Shown: positions 16,669-24,645 of the stretch, in pieces | Layout: every line of letters begins with the position of its first letter | Numbering within the stretch: the stretch's first letter is position 1 | NCBI RefSeq assembly: GCF_047462415.1 | Contig: NZ_JANSJE010000018.1 | Coordinates: 1 to 64,000 of the forward strand | Origin: Thermostichus sp047462415 | GTDB lineage: Bacteria > Cyanobacteriota > Cyanobacteriia > Thermostichales > Thermostichaceae | Direction of reading: 5' to 3' | DNA length: 64,000 nucleotides | Program-made: the position numbers and the translations under genes | Notes under the pieces: generated by a model | Told to the model about the DNA's origin: nothing | The model's input: only the letters and a program-made list of their open reading frames with translations | Database searches by the model: none

Positions 16669-17697
16669 CTAGCCCTTGAAGCTGCCGCTCAACACTCGAC
16701 CCAAGGTTTTAAAATCCTCCAAAACCCGCCCAGTACCCAGCACCACACAACTGAGGGGATCGGGGGCGATGTGAACTAGGATGCCGGTTTCATGGCTGAT
16801 CAGAGCATCCAGGCCCTTGAGCAACGCTCCCCCTCCGGCCAACATGATGCCGCGGTCGATGATGTCGGCGGCCAACTCCGGCGGCGTGCGCTCCAGGGTG
16901 CGCTTAATGGCTTCCACGATCACCGAGAGGGGCTCGGCCATGCTCTCGCGAATCTCGGTGCTTTTCACCGTGACGGTCCGGGGCAGGCCGGAGAGCAGGT
17001 GTAACCCGCGCACTTCCATGCTCAGCTCCTCTTGAATCGGGTAAGCAGAGCCGATCTGAATCTTGATCTCTTCAGCGGTGCGCTCCCCAATGGTGAGGTT
17101 GTGAACTTTTTTCATGTACTGGATGATGGCTTCGCTCAGCTCATCTCCCGCCACTCGCACCGACTCGCTCAGCACGATCCCCTGTAAACTCAGGACAGCC
17201 ACCTCGGTGGTGCCGCCGCCGATGTCGATGATCATGTTCCCGGTGGGCTCTTGCACCGGCAGGCCGGCCCCGATCGCTGCTGCCACCGGCTCGTCCACCA
17301 AATACACCTCCCGCGAGCCGGCTTGCAGGGCCGCTTCCATTACCGCCCGTCGCTCCACACCGGTTACGCCGCTGGGGATCCCGATCACAATGCGCGGAGC
17401 AATCAGGTAGCGGCCCTCGTGCACGCGATGGATGAAGTGTTTGAGCATCATCTCCGCCGTGTCAAAGTCGGCGATCACCCCATCTCGCAGAGGGCGCACC
17501 GCCACAATGTTGCCCGGAGTACGGCCCAACATTTTTTTGGCATCTTCCCCCACGGCCAGGGGTTGCTTGGTGTTTTGGTCGATGGCGACCACAGAGGGCT
17601 CTTGTAGGACAATGCCTCGCCCAGCCACGTAGACCAGCGTGTTGGCAGTGCCCAAATCAATGCCCATGTCACGGGAAAATCGGCTGAATAGCCCCAC
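16669..17697 (-). CDS. mreB: Rod shape-determining protein MreB
   Basis: MreB is the bacterial actin that guides lateral cell-wall synthesis. The 342-residue protein has the phosphate-1 motif DLGTANTLVYV, phosphate-2 IDIGGGTTEVAVLSL and the adenosine motif LAGGGALLKGLD. TTG-rich spacing is absent; the GTG at 17697 has GGAG 9 nt upstream and gives the usual N-terminus GLFSRFSRDMGIDLG. It is the first gene of mreBCD. A TATAGT on the minus strand near 17750 could be the -10 of its promoter in the 170-bp gap shared with the divergent tRNA nucleotidyltransferase. Confidence 0.96.
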   Translation of the reverse strand: MGLFSRFSRDMGIDLGTANTLVYVAGRGIVLQEPSVVAIDQNTKQPLAVGEDAKKMLGRTPGNIVAVRPLRDGVIADFDTAEMMLKHFIHRVHEGRYLIAPRIVIGIPSGVTGVERRAVMEAALQAGSREVYLVDEPVAAAIGAGLPVQEPTGNMIIDIGGGTTEVAVLSLQGIVLSESVRVAGDELSEAIIQYMKKVHNLTIGERTAEEIKIQIGSAYPIQEELSMEVRGLHLLSGLPRTVTVKSTEIRESMAEPLSVIVEAIKRTLERTPPELAADIIDRGIMLAGGGALLKGLDALISHETGILVHIAPDPLSCVVLGTGRVLEDFKTLGRVLSGSFKG

Positions 17698-17867
17698 GGT
17701 CAGTTGCTCCAGTCTTTATTGGGAAGAACCAGCAAGCTCTGGTACCTACTATAGTTCAGTTCCGTAGGAGAATCTCCCTGACACCCACTCTTCTAAGGGG
17801 CGGGGGGCCGCGCTTCCTGCCGTTTAAGCTATAAAGTGCTTCACACCGCCGACGCGAACGAGAACGT

Positions 17868-19211
17868 ATGACCGAAGCCCTGCCATGGCTGCTGGCTTGT
17901 TTCCGGAAATGGCTGCCTTTTCCTGAGAAGTGGCTGCCGCCGGAGAGCTATTGGGTAGGGGGATCCCTGCGGGATGCTTACCTGGCTTGGCTGCGGGGCA
18001 GGGCCGAGGATGCGGAAGCGCCGGCGGATTTGGATCTGATGTGCGCTGCGGATCCCGTGGGGTGGGCGGCGGGGGTGGCGCGGCGGCTGCGGGCGGGCTT
18101 TGTGGTGTTGGATGCCGAGCGGCAGATTGCCCGTATGGTGTTGGCAAAGTTAACTGTGGATGTGGGGCTGCAGGCAGGTCCCACCCCAGAGGCGGATCTG
18201 GAGCAGCGGGATTTCACCTGTAATGCCCTGGCCTTGGATCTGCAAAGGGAGCAACTGCTGGATCCCACCGGCGGACGAGCCGATATTCGCCAGGGCCGGA
18301 TGCGCATGGTACACCCCGACAACCTGAGCGCCGACCCGGTGCGGCTGCTGCGGGCCTACCGCCAGGCGGCCCAACTGGGGTTTGCGCTGGATCCGGCCAC
18401 CGAGGAGGCGATCCGAGAGCGGGCCCCCCTTTTGGCCCAGGTAGCGGCAGAACGGGTGCGAGCAGAGGTGGTGGCCCTGCTGGCAACAGGGATGGCGGGG
18501 CTGGCCCACCTGCAGGCGGCGGTGGCGGCGGGGTTGCTGCAGGCTTGGCTGCCCCGCTTGCAAGCGGAGAGTCCGGGCTTCCTTCAAGCTCAAGCGGTGT
18601 GGTGGTGGGCCGAGACCTGGCAACGGCAGTATCCCCGCACCCTGGCAGAGCTGGCCCAACCTTTGACGGAAGGTGCCCCGCACCGCTCACGCGAAGGGAG
18701 CAGCAGGCTGCTGGCGGCGGTGCTGGCGGCCTTGCTGTGGGATCCGGCGGGAACCCCGGCAGCAGTGGTGGAAACCGAACTGGAACGGCTGCGCTTCAGC
18801 CGCGCAGAAATGCGGGCCATCCAAAAGCTGCACCACCTCTTGCCTCAGCTCCAGTCTCTTCTGGCCGACTCCCCCACCCCTGCGCAACAGTGGCGGCTCT
18901 ATCACCAGGCGGGATCCCTGTTCGGCGGCCTGGCGCTGTTGGCAGCAGCCACGGGCGGCGACCCCCAAAAGCTGGAGTCTTGGCTTCAGCGCTACGAAGA
19001 TCCCCAGGATCCCTTGGCCCATCTGGTGCCCCTGCTGGATGGCCAGGATCTGGTGGACAGCTTGGGGGCCAAACCCGGCCCCTGGGTAGGTCAGTTGTTG
19101 CAAGCCCTGCAAGAGGCGCAGGCTTGGGGGCAGATCCAAACCCGTGCCGAGGCACTCTCCTTTGCCCGCCAGTGGCGTGGGAGAGGCTCTCAAAACACCC
19201 CAGAACACTAG
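17868..19211 (+). CDS. CCA tRNA nucleotidyltransferase / poly(A) polymerase family
   Basis: This is a class II nucleotidyltransferase of 447 residues. The head domain shows WVGGSLRDAYL (residues 26-36), then the catalytic DLDL, VDVG as third-carboxylate strand, the RRD-like EQRDFTCNALALDL, and then DPTGGRADIRQGRMRMVHP and DPVRLLRAYRQAAQLGF. The neck and tail are helical. The usual role is adding CCA to tRNA 3' ends. Cyanobacteria may split CC- and A-adding activity between two paralogues, and the sequence seen does not decide which applies. It overlaps the convergent response-regulator gene by 4 nt. Confidence 0.88.
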   Translation: MTEALPWLLACFRKWLPFPEKWLPPESYWVGGSLRDAYLAWLRGRAEDAEAPADLDLMCAADPVGWAAGVARRLRAGFVVLDAERQIARMVLAKLTVDVGLQAGPTPEADLEQRDFTCNALALDLQREQLLDPTGGRADIRQGRMRMVHPDNLSADPVRLLRAYRQAAQLGFALDPATEEAIRERAPLLAQVAAERVRAEVVALLATGMAGLAHLQAAVAAGLLQAWLPRLQAESPGFLQAQAVWWWAETWQRQYPRTLAELAQPLTEGAPHRSREGSSRLLAAVLAALLWDPAGTPAAVVETELERLRFSRAEMRAIQKLHHLLPQLQSLLADSPTPAQQWRLYHQAGSLFGGLALLAAATGGDPQKLESWLQRYEDPQDPLAHLVPLLDGQDLVDSLGAKPGPWVGQLLQALQEAQAWGQIQTRAEALSFARQWRGRGSQNTPEH

Positions 19212-19951
19212 CCGAAGCGATAGCCGAAACCGCGCACCGTTACCAAATACTCGGGGTTGCTGGGATCCAGCTCCAACTTTTCCCGCAGCCAGCGGATGTG
19301 CACATCCACGGTTTTGCTGTCGCCCATAAAGTCGGATCCCCAGATGCGCTCCAGAAGCTGCTCCCGCGTCCAGACGCGGCGGGGGTTGGACATAAACAGC
19401 TCCAACAGACGAAACTCCTTGGGGGAGAAACTGACCTCAACACCCCGCACCAACACGCGACACTCCTGAGTAAACATGCACACATCCCCGTAGCGGAGCA
19501 CCGTGGCATCGCTGGGGTGGGACTGCTGCTGCCGGCGCAACACCGAGCGACAGCGGGCGATCAGCTCCCGCATGCCGAAGGGCTTGGTCAGGTAGTCGTC
19601 GGCGCCAAGCTCCAGGCCCACCACCCGGTCGGTCTCGCTGCTTTTGGCCGTCAGCATCAAAATGGGAAGCGTGTTGCCCTCCCTGCGCAACAGCCGGCAG
19701 AGATCCAGGCCGTTCAAGCTGGGCAACATCAGATCCAGGATCATCAAATCCAGCCGCTCCGCCGTATACACCAACTCCAGCGCTTGCCGGCCATCGGCGG
19801 CCTGTAAAACTTGATACCCCTGTTCTTCCAAAGCCAGGGCAACTGTCTCCCGAATGGCATCCTCGTCATCCACCACCAACAGGGTCTCCAGAAGGGGAGA
19901 GGCTTCCCTAGTTTGAGGGAGTGAACCGGTCATGGAGAGGGTTGCTTGCAT
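19208..19951 (-). CDS. OmpR/PhoB-family response regulator
   Basis: The receiver domain has the acidic pair in LLVVDDEDAIRE, the phosphoacceptor Asp in LMILDLMLPSLNG, Thr in LMLTAKS and Lys in GADDYLTKPF. A winged-helix DNA-binding domain follows, with FSPKEFRLLELFMSNP, TREQLLERIWG, TVDVHIRWLREKLE and VRGFGYRFG. It is PhoB/SphR-like in layout, but the signal and partner kinase are not nearby, so no symbol is given. ATG 19951 (MQATLSMTG) has GGAG 6 nt upstream. A short palindromic repeat at 19956-19981 overlaps the leader and this ribosome-binding site. Confidence 0.9.
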   Translation of the reverse strand: MQATLSMTGSLPQTREASPLLETLLVVDDEDAIRETVALALEEQGYQVLQAADGRQALELVYTAERLDLMILDLMLPSLNGLDLCRLLRREGNTLPILMLTAKSSETDRVVGLELGADDYLTKPFGMRELIARCRSVLRRQQQSHPSDATVLRYGDVCMFTQECRVLVRGVEVSFSPKEFRLLELFMSNPRRVWTREQLLERIWGSDFMGDSKTVDVHIRWLREKLELDPSNPEYLVTVRGFGYRFG

Positions 19952-19955
19952 ACAG

Positions 19956-19981
19956 AACTCCGTCGCGCCTGCGCGAACGGC
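19956..19981. repeat. Short palindromic repeat (family of about 27 bp) in a leader
   Basis: ACTCCGTCGCGCCTGCGCGA (19957-19976), continuing ACGGC, folds as CCGT/ACGG plus CGCGC/GCGCG. Relatives lie at 26063-26090, 29291-29317 and 39320-39345. This copy overlaps the ribosome-binding region of the response-regulator gene. Confidence 0.5.
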
Positions 19982-20202
19982 ATCACAGGGGAAGAAGGGC
20001 AAGTGCCGCTACCTTCAACAGCAGCCCCCCGATAGGATATCAAACTTCTAGGCCAGCCAATGGGGTGAAAGGCTGGGAAGAGAACGGGGGCAGAACGCTT
20101 GCCCAGACTCATGAGACGACGAAGGGGGCTACAAGAGTTCCAAAGCCCCGCAATTCAGGATAATTTAAGGTCAAGGTGAAGCCGTTCGTTCTTCACCACC
20201 AG

Positions 20203-20330
20203 CCGGTGAGTCTAAGCCTTTCTTTTCTCCCCCCGTAAGTTGCGCAGGGGGGTTCGCGTTTGCTGGTGGGTCAGAGCCCGGAAGCAGCGTGGAGCGCCGG
20301 GGAAAAGTCTCAAACTGAGGAGCTATCTCT
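20203..20330 (+). ncRNA. ffs: Structured RNA candidate, possibly SRP RNA (4.5S)
   Basis: The stretch contains GGGTCAGAGCCCGGAAGCAG, resembling the conserved tip of bacterial SRP RNA (GGUCAG, GGAA tetraloop, GCAG). Long-range pairs TGAG/CTCA, CTTTT/AAAAG and CCCC/GGGG bracket the region and would give a rod. The tip is shorter than the usual consensus, so the identity is uncertain; it could instead be the structured leader of psaL. Boundaries are approximate. No conserved ORF is present here, and the rest of the 485-bp gap before psaL shows nothing recognisable apart from the repeat near 19960. Confidence 0.4.
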
Positions 20331-20436
20331 GTGTTAAGCGAGCGTGAACTTTTTTAACGATCCGAGTATGGGTTGCCGAGAGCGTAACTTAAGCCTCGTA
20401 GAATGAGTCGCAAAATTCCAGGCAGGACCTTCGGAC

Positions 20437-20907
20437 ATGGATTACATTCGCACCTTTAACGACGATCCCTGCGAGGGGCATCTTTCGACGCCTATTAGCG
20501 ATTCTCCTGTCACCCGTCTGTTTATCAACAATCTCCCCATCAACCGTCCTGGCCTATCGCCGCTGTTGCGGGGGCTGGAGATTGGGTTGGCGCATGGCTA
20601 TTTCTTGGTGGGGCCGGAAATCGTGGTGGGCCCGCTGCGCGACTATCCTGAGGCGGCCAATTTGGGTGGGCTGGTCACGGCCATGGTGATTGTGTTGCTG
20701 GGAACCGCCTGCATGTCTGCGTATGGCAGTGTTACCTTTGGAAACAAGCCGGAAACGCCGGGAGCCAATCCTCTATCTACGGCGCGTGGCTGGGGGGATC
20801 TGACGGCAGGATTTTTCTTGGGAGGCATGGGTGGCGTCTTTGCTGCCTACTTCCTGTTGGAGAACTTTGCCGGGATCGACGCCATCTTTCGAGGGTTGGT
20901 GAATTAG
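20437..20907 (+). CDS. psaL: Photosystem I reaction centre subunit XI (PsaL)
   Basis: PsaL is the trimer-forming subunit of cyanobacterial photosystem I in the thylakoid membrane. The 156-residue length is normal. Visible features are the N-terminal DPCEGHLSTPISDSP, the first-helix region LSPLLRGLEIGLAHGYFLVG with chlorophyll-ligating Glu/His, GPLRDYPEAANLGGL, and the C-terminal helix FFLGGMGGVFAAYFLLEN. psaI follows 38 nt downstream, the usual cyanobacterial pair. The long upstream leader carries the RNA-like structure noted above. Confidence 0.97.
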   Translation: MDYIRTFNDDPCEGHLSTPISDSPVTRLFINNLPINRPGLSPLLRGLEIGLAHGYFLVGPEIVVGPLRDYPEAANLGGLVTAMVIVLLGTACMSAYGSVTFGNKPETPGANPLSTARGWGDLTAGFFLGGMGGVFAAYFLLENFAGIDAIFRGLVN

Positions 20908-20945
20908 TTGTCAAGCTTGTCAAGACACTGGAGAGGAGCAAAACC

Positions 20946-21059
20946 ATGACCGGTTCTTACGCTGCTGCTTATCTTCCTTGGATTTTCGTCCCCATTGTCG
21001 GTTGGCTGCTTCCGGCAGTAACCATGGCCGTGCTCTTTTTGTACATTGAGCGCGACTAA
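20946..21059 (+). CDS. psaI: Photosystem I reaction centre subunit VIII (PsaI)
   Basis: This 37-residue, single-helix protein starts MTGSYAAAYLPWIFVPIVGW and ends FLYIERD. PsaI sits beside PsaL at the trimer interface of photosystem I. The N-terminal half, the Pro-rich entry to the helix and the C-terminal YIER(D) match the family. GGAGAGGAG lies just upstream of the ATG. It is co-transcribed with psaL and followed 27 nt later by a hairpin terminator. It is too short for usual ORF thresholds. Confidence 0.95.
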   Translation: MTGSYAAAYLPWIFVPIVGWLLPAVTMAVLFLYIERD

Positions 21060-21086
21060 TTTGTTCTAGTCTCAATTGGTCTTAGA

Positions 21087-21121
21087 AGAGGGATCCCTTC
21101 TCTAGGGATCCCTTGCTTTTT
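21087..21121 (+). terminator. Intrinsic terminator of psaL-psaI built from two GGGATCCC palindromes
   Basis: AGGGATCCCT at 21089-21098 and AGGGATCCCT at 21104-21113 are separated by TCTCT. Being palindromes, the two copies pair with each other as a 10-bp stem. TTGCTTTTT follows. It is placed 29 nt after the psaI stop. Confidence 0.7.
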
Positions 21122-21263
21122 GGGCAGACCTTGGCGCAACGGCTGTTTCTATCCCCCCTGCTGTCTTCCCAAAAGCTGGGGCAGCACCCGACCGAGGTTG
21201 AGTCTTCTTGCTTTTGGGAAAGGAGAACTTCCAAAGCGTCTCGGCTCCCCTACCACCGCCCTT

Positions 21264-21389
21264 GATGCTGCCTATGCAATCTAAAAGCAGGAGCTCAAAA
21301 AGTTCCGCGAAGACATTGACTACGTCAAAGGAGCAACTGGCCTAGCCATTGCTTATAGATGGTCTTGACACTCCTCCGACTAAAGTCGG
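21264..21389 (+). mobile_element. Decayed coding and IS200/IS605-like end remnant
   Basis: A protein-like but broken frame reads DAAYAI, stop, then KQELKKFREDIDYVKGATG and LAIAYRW, stop. It is followed by GGTCTTGACACTCCTCCGAC, whose CCGACT-AA-AGTCGG (21376-21389) is a perfect subterminal hairpin like those at the ends of IS200/IS605 elements. No transposase is intact, and identity is tentative. The rest of the 447-bp psaI-to-acyltransferase gap holds only the psaI terminator and the hairpin repeat at 21408. Confidence 0.3.
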
Positions 21390-21407
21390 CTCTCCCAGGG
21401 GGATCCG

Positions 21408-21446
21408 CCCTCACCCCCAGCCCCTCTCCCAGAGGGAGAGGGGAGA
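21408..21446. repeat. CCCCTCTCCC/GGGAGAGGGG hairpin repeat
   Basis: CCCTCACCCCCAGCCCCTCT, then CCCAGAGGGAGAGGGGAG, forms a strong stem. It lies 61 nt beyond the 3' end of the minus-strand acyltransferase gene and may act as its terminator. Confidence 0.6.
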
Positions 21447-21506
21447 TGGAGAAAGGGCTCCGCATCCCTACCACAGGCAACTGTGCCAGCCAGGCCTATT
21501 GCTGCT

Positions 21507-22883
21507 TCAAGAGATCATGCGCTCGAGAGCAAGTTGCAAATCTTGAGTTAGCTCGGCTACTGCCTGTCTGGCTTCCTGGCGGCCTTGGCGGTACTGGCGT
21601 TCCCACCGCTGGCTCACCCAGATGGGATCCCCCACCGTAACTTGAACTTCTCGCCAACCCAGGCGAGGCCGGGCCGGGTAGGGATCGCCGCGCAGGCGGG
21701 CCAAGACATCAAACAGGATCAGGGCACTTTCTGCCAGCCGCTCAAAAGAAGGCCTGCTCAGCAAGTACTCTTCTTGCACGGCCACGCAGCTTTCCACCAG
21801 GCGCATGTGCTGCAGGTAGAGGGTGGCCTGCTGGGCTTTCCAGTTGAGCAACCCCCGCTGCAGCGGGGCCAGGGATCCGGGATGCCGCAATTCTTCTCGG
21901 TAGATCTGGGTCCAGGCGGCTTCTTCGATGCGGCGGCAACGGCTGTTCCAGTCCCCTTGGGGAGACAGACCAAAGTAGGTCTCGGCTGTCTGCAGCGCCG
22001 TGTGGAGCAGCCGTTCCAGGCGGGCGTTGAAAGGCGCCCCAGAAGGAAGAGGGGGAAGGCCGTAAAACGTTTCCATCTGGGCCAGCAGGTGGTGGGCCAG
22101 GCCACAGATCCGCTGAGCCCAGTGGCGGTTTGCGGAAGGCTTGGGATCCGCCGGCGGCGTCAGGCCACTGAGGCGCTCGAGGTGGCTTAGCAGGCGCTCC
22201 AGCTTTTTCCAAGAGGGCTTTAGGTAGCGATATTGGATCCCGATGGGCACCACAACCACCTTTTCCGAACGACCGGCTTTGGCCAGGTCTTCGGCGCACC
22301 AAAAGGCCAGTTGCGCCGTTCCCGGCTCCAGAGGATTGACCCGCTCGCTGTGGCCATTGGTGGCCCCTTCCGGGGCGATCCCAAAAGGAAATGGGCCGTC
22401 CAGCAGTAGGCGCCGCGCCGCCGCCAGCGCCAGCCGATCCACCCGCCGTCCCCGATGCACAGGGATCCCGCCCAGGCGAGACAGTAGCCACCCCAGCCAC
22501 CTGCCACCCCAAAGAGGCATGCCCCGGTCGTAGAGAAAATGGGCGTGAATGGGTTTGCGGAGGGGGATCCCTTGGTGACGGGCAGCCTGCGGCACCAGGC
22601 GAGAGAGCACGTAGAGGCCCACCAGGGGATCATCCACCTCCACATGGCGGAAAGCGAGGATCAGCCGGATCTGGCCCGCCTGAAACTGGTGGTAGAGCTG
22701 CGCCAGGGTCTGCACGCCCCTAGCCTCGATTTTGGCAATGCCGGAAGGAAGCCAGGGCCGCACCCTCAGCCGCAACAGCAGCGGCAGGATCCCGTGGACA
22801 AGCCGCAGCACCCAGGGCTTGTAGGCCAGCGGGATAAAGTCTAGGGGGGGACGGGCAAAAGAGGGAGGTGGTGGCGAAAACAA
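21507..22883 (-). CDS. Glycerol-3-phosphate / lysophosphatidate acyltransferase-like protein (PlsC family)
   Basis: This 458-residue protein has a PlsC-type acyltransferase core in the first half. FRHVEVDDP gives the HX4D catalytic motif, and GIAPEGATNGHSERVNPLEPG gives the EGT-like and downstream Pro motifs. GIPVHRG lies between them. The second half (about 220 residues) is helical and lacks known motifs, making it longer than standard PlsC; it may bind a substrate or partner. It probably acylates a glycerolipid precursor at the membrane. It is transcribed away from the Hsp70 unit's 3' end, with a 214-bp gap containing two hairpin repeats. Confidence 0.82.
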   Translation of the reverse strand: MFSPPPPSFARPPLDFIPLAYKPWVLRLVHGILPLLLRLRVRPWLPSGIAKIEARGVQTLAQLYHQFQAGQIRLILAFRHVEVDDPLVGLYVLSRLVPQAARHQGIPLRKPIHAHFLYDRGMPLWGGRWLGWLLSRLGGIPVHRGRRVDRLALAAARRLLLDGPFPFGIAPEGATNGHSERVNPLEPGTAQLAFWCAEDLAKAGRSEKVVVVPIGIQYRYLKPSWKKLERLLSHLERLSGLTPPADPKPSANRHWAQRICGLAHHLLAQMETFYGLPPLPSGAPFNARLERLLHTALQTAETYFGLSPQGDWNSRCRRIEEAAWTQIYREELRHPGSLAPLQRGLLNWKAQQATLYLQHMRLVESCVAVQEEYLLSRPSFERLAESALILFDVLARLRGDPYPARPRLGWREVQVTVGDPIWVSQRWERQYRQGRQEARQAVAELTQDLQLALERMIS

Positions 22884-22949
22884 GGCTTTTTCTCAAATAC
22901 TGAATTGCTCAAGCTAGGCCCAATCAAATCCCCATCCAATCGATCGGGT

Positions 22950-23040
22950 TATGGTCGTTTCAAATTTACCCTCACCCCCAGCCCCTCTCCCTGAGGCATC
23001 CCTCACCCCCGGCCCCTCTCCCTGAGGGAGAGGGGAGGAG
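22950..23040. repeat. Truncated MITE-like end with two hairpin repeat units
   Basis: The sequence begins TATGGTCGTTTCAAATTTAC, matching the left end of the 6198 element. It continues into CCTCACCCCC-type units at 22969-22997 (truncated) and 23000-23038 (complete GAGGGAGAGGGGAG arm). No right terminal repeat is seen. Confidence 0.45.
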
Positions 23041-23097
23041 GGCCAGATAGCGCTGTTTGGGTTTCGGTGCGACAAGAGGCTGAGTGCCTTTCTCTCT

Positions 23098-24645
23098 CTA
23101 ACTCAGGGTGGCTACGGGCTGGGCCTCTACCAAAAGTTGCTGGGTTTGCAAGTCGAAGATAGTGGCCAGCAGCCGCCGCGAGGCATCGACGGCAAATTCC
23201 ACCTTGAGGCGATCTTCTCCTGCTCGGCCTGGGGGTTGCAGGCGGGCCAGACAAGCCGGCTCGGCGCCAGGGGCCAGGGATCGAAAATCGGTTTGTCGAG
23301 TGAGTTGGCGGCTGCTCATGCGCCCCAGCTCGTCGTAAACCACCTCGGCCTGGGCCACCTGGGCCACTTCTCCCACATCGAGGCGAATTTCGGTTTGCCC
23401 GTCGTTGGCCACCTGCAAGATCAAGGGCTCGGAGCGTCGGCAGGGGTAGGGGCTGCCCCGCTCAAACAGAGGGTAGTAGATATAGCTTTTTTGCAAGGGA
23501 TCCCAGAGGCGGATGGCGTAGCTGTGGTGCAGGCGATCCTCCAGCTTAACTTGGCGGCCCACCTGCAGGGCGCCCAAGGCCACAGCGTCGAAGGGGCGTT
23601 CGCAGCGGACTTTCTTTTTGCCAAAGTAGGAGCGGAGCAGCTCTTGGACTGCCGGCAGTTGGGAGCTGCCTCCCACCAGGAGCACCTGCTCAATTTGGCC
23701 TTTGCCCACTCCCCTGGCCTGGGCAGTGAGAAGCACATCGTCTAGGCACTGGCGGATTTGATCCAAGAGCTGGTGGGTTTCTAAAATCTCCTCCAGCACC
23801 TGCCGATCCAACTGCAGCTCATAGGCAGTTAGGGCCTCGTCGTCAAACCAACTGCCCACCGCCTTGGGCTGGGCAGAAAGGGCGATCTTGAGCTGTTCTG
23901 CCTGCTCCAAAAGGGTGATCCAGCTCAGGGCCCCCAGCTGCTGCCGGCTCAGCCCCAGTTGCCCCAGCAGGTATTCGGCAATCCAGATGTCGATGTCCAA
24001 TCCGCCCACGTAGGCGTCGGCCTTGGCAATCACCTCCGCCTTGAGGACAGGGTCGCCCGGCTGAGGGGGAAGGGTGCGCACCAGGCTGAGATCCAAGGTG
24101 CCGCCACCGAAATCCACCACCAGCACAAGGGATCCCGGCTGGCCAACCGCATAGCCCAGGGCAGCAGCAGTGGCCTCGTCCACAATCTGAATGGGATCCC
24201 CGGCCACCCTCCGCAGCCAGTTTAAGTAGCGCTCAAAAGAGCCGACGGGAGCTGTAAACACCACCTGTTGCGGCTGCGGGTACTCTTGTTGGATGGCTTC
24301 CATCACCGCCTGCAAAAAAGCCTGGGCCACCCTCTCGGCATCGTAGCGCTCCCCATCCAGAACTCGCGGCGGGGGCACAAACTCCGCCACCAGATCCCGC
24401 TTGAAGCCCTGAAACAAGCGCTGCGGATCCACTGCCCCCCACCGCCCGGCGCGCACGGTTTCCCCCACCAAGAGCTGGCCTTTTCCCTTGACGTAGACCA
24501 GGCTGGGAATGGCCGCGTAACCGGGGCGGGAGAGGCCGGGAAGGCTGAGCAGGCGGGGCGCTTCTTGTCCAAGATCCCAAACCGCCACAACCGTATTGCT
24601 GGTGCCAAAATCAATAGCCAGCGTCGCTTTGGGGACGGGTGCCAT
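23098..24645 (-). CDS. Hsp70 (DnaK-like) family protein
   Basis: This 515-residue protein has an actin-fold ATPase: phosphate-1 IDFGTSNTVVAVWD (residues 11-24), phosphate-2 VVDFGGGTLDLSLV, and the adenosine motif LLVGGSSQLPAVQELL. It is shorter than DnaK (about 630), because the C-terminal substrate-binding part is reduced to a beta-rich region without the helical lid. Its start ATG overlaps the stop codon of the upstream GrpE-like gene (TGATG), indicating translational coupling and probable partnership. The chaperone client is unknown. Confidence 0.88.
   Translation of the reverse strand: MAPVPKATLAIDFGTSNTVVAVWDLGQEAPRLLSLPGLSRPGYAAIPSLVYVKGKGQLLVGETVRAGRWGAVDPQRLFQGFKRDLVAEFVPPPRVLDGERYDAERVAQAFLQAVMEAIQQEYPQPQQVVFTAPVGSFERYLNWLRRVAGDPIQIVDEATAAALGYAVGQPGSLVLVVDFGGGTLDLSLVRTLPPQPGDPVLKAEVIAKADAYVGGLDIDIWIAEYLLGQLGLSRQQLGALSWITLLEQAEQLKIALSAQPKAVGSWFDDEALTAYELQLDRQVLEEILETHQLLDQIRQCLDDVLLTAQARGVGKGQIEQVLLVGGSSQLPAVQELLRSYFGKKKVRCERPFDAVALGALQVGRQVKLEDRLHHSYAIRLWDPLQKSYIYYPLFERGSPYPCRRSEPLILQVANDGQTEIRLDVGEVAQVAQAEVVYDELGRMSSRQLTRQTDFRSLAPGAEPACLARLQPPGRAGEDRLKVEFAVDASRRLLATIFDLQTQQLLVEAQPVATLS

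Noticed and set aside
18545..19807. 420-codon open frame on the plus strand
   Set aside because: It is a shadow of the tRNA nucleotidyltransferase and the antisense of the response regulator.
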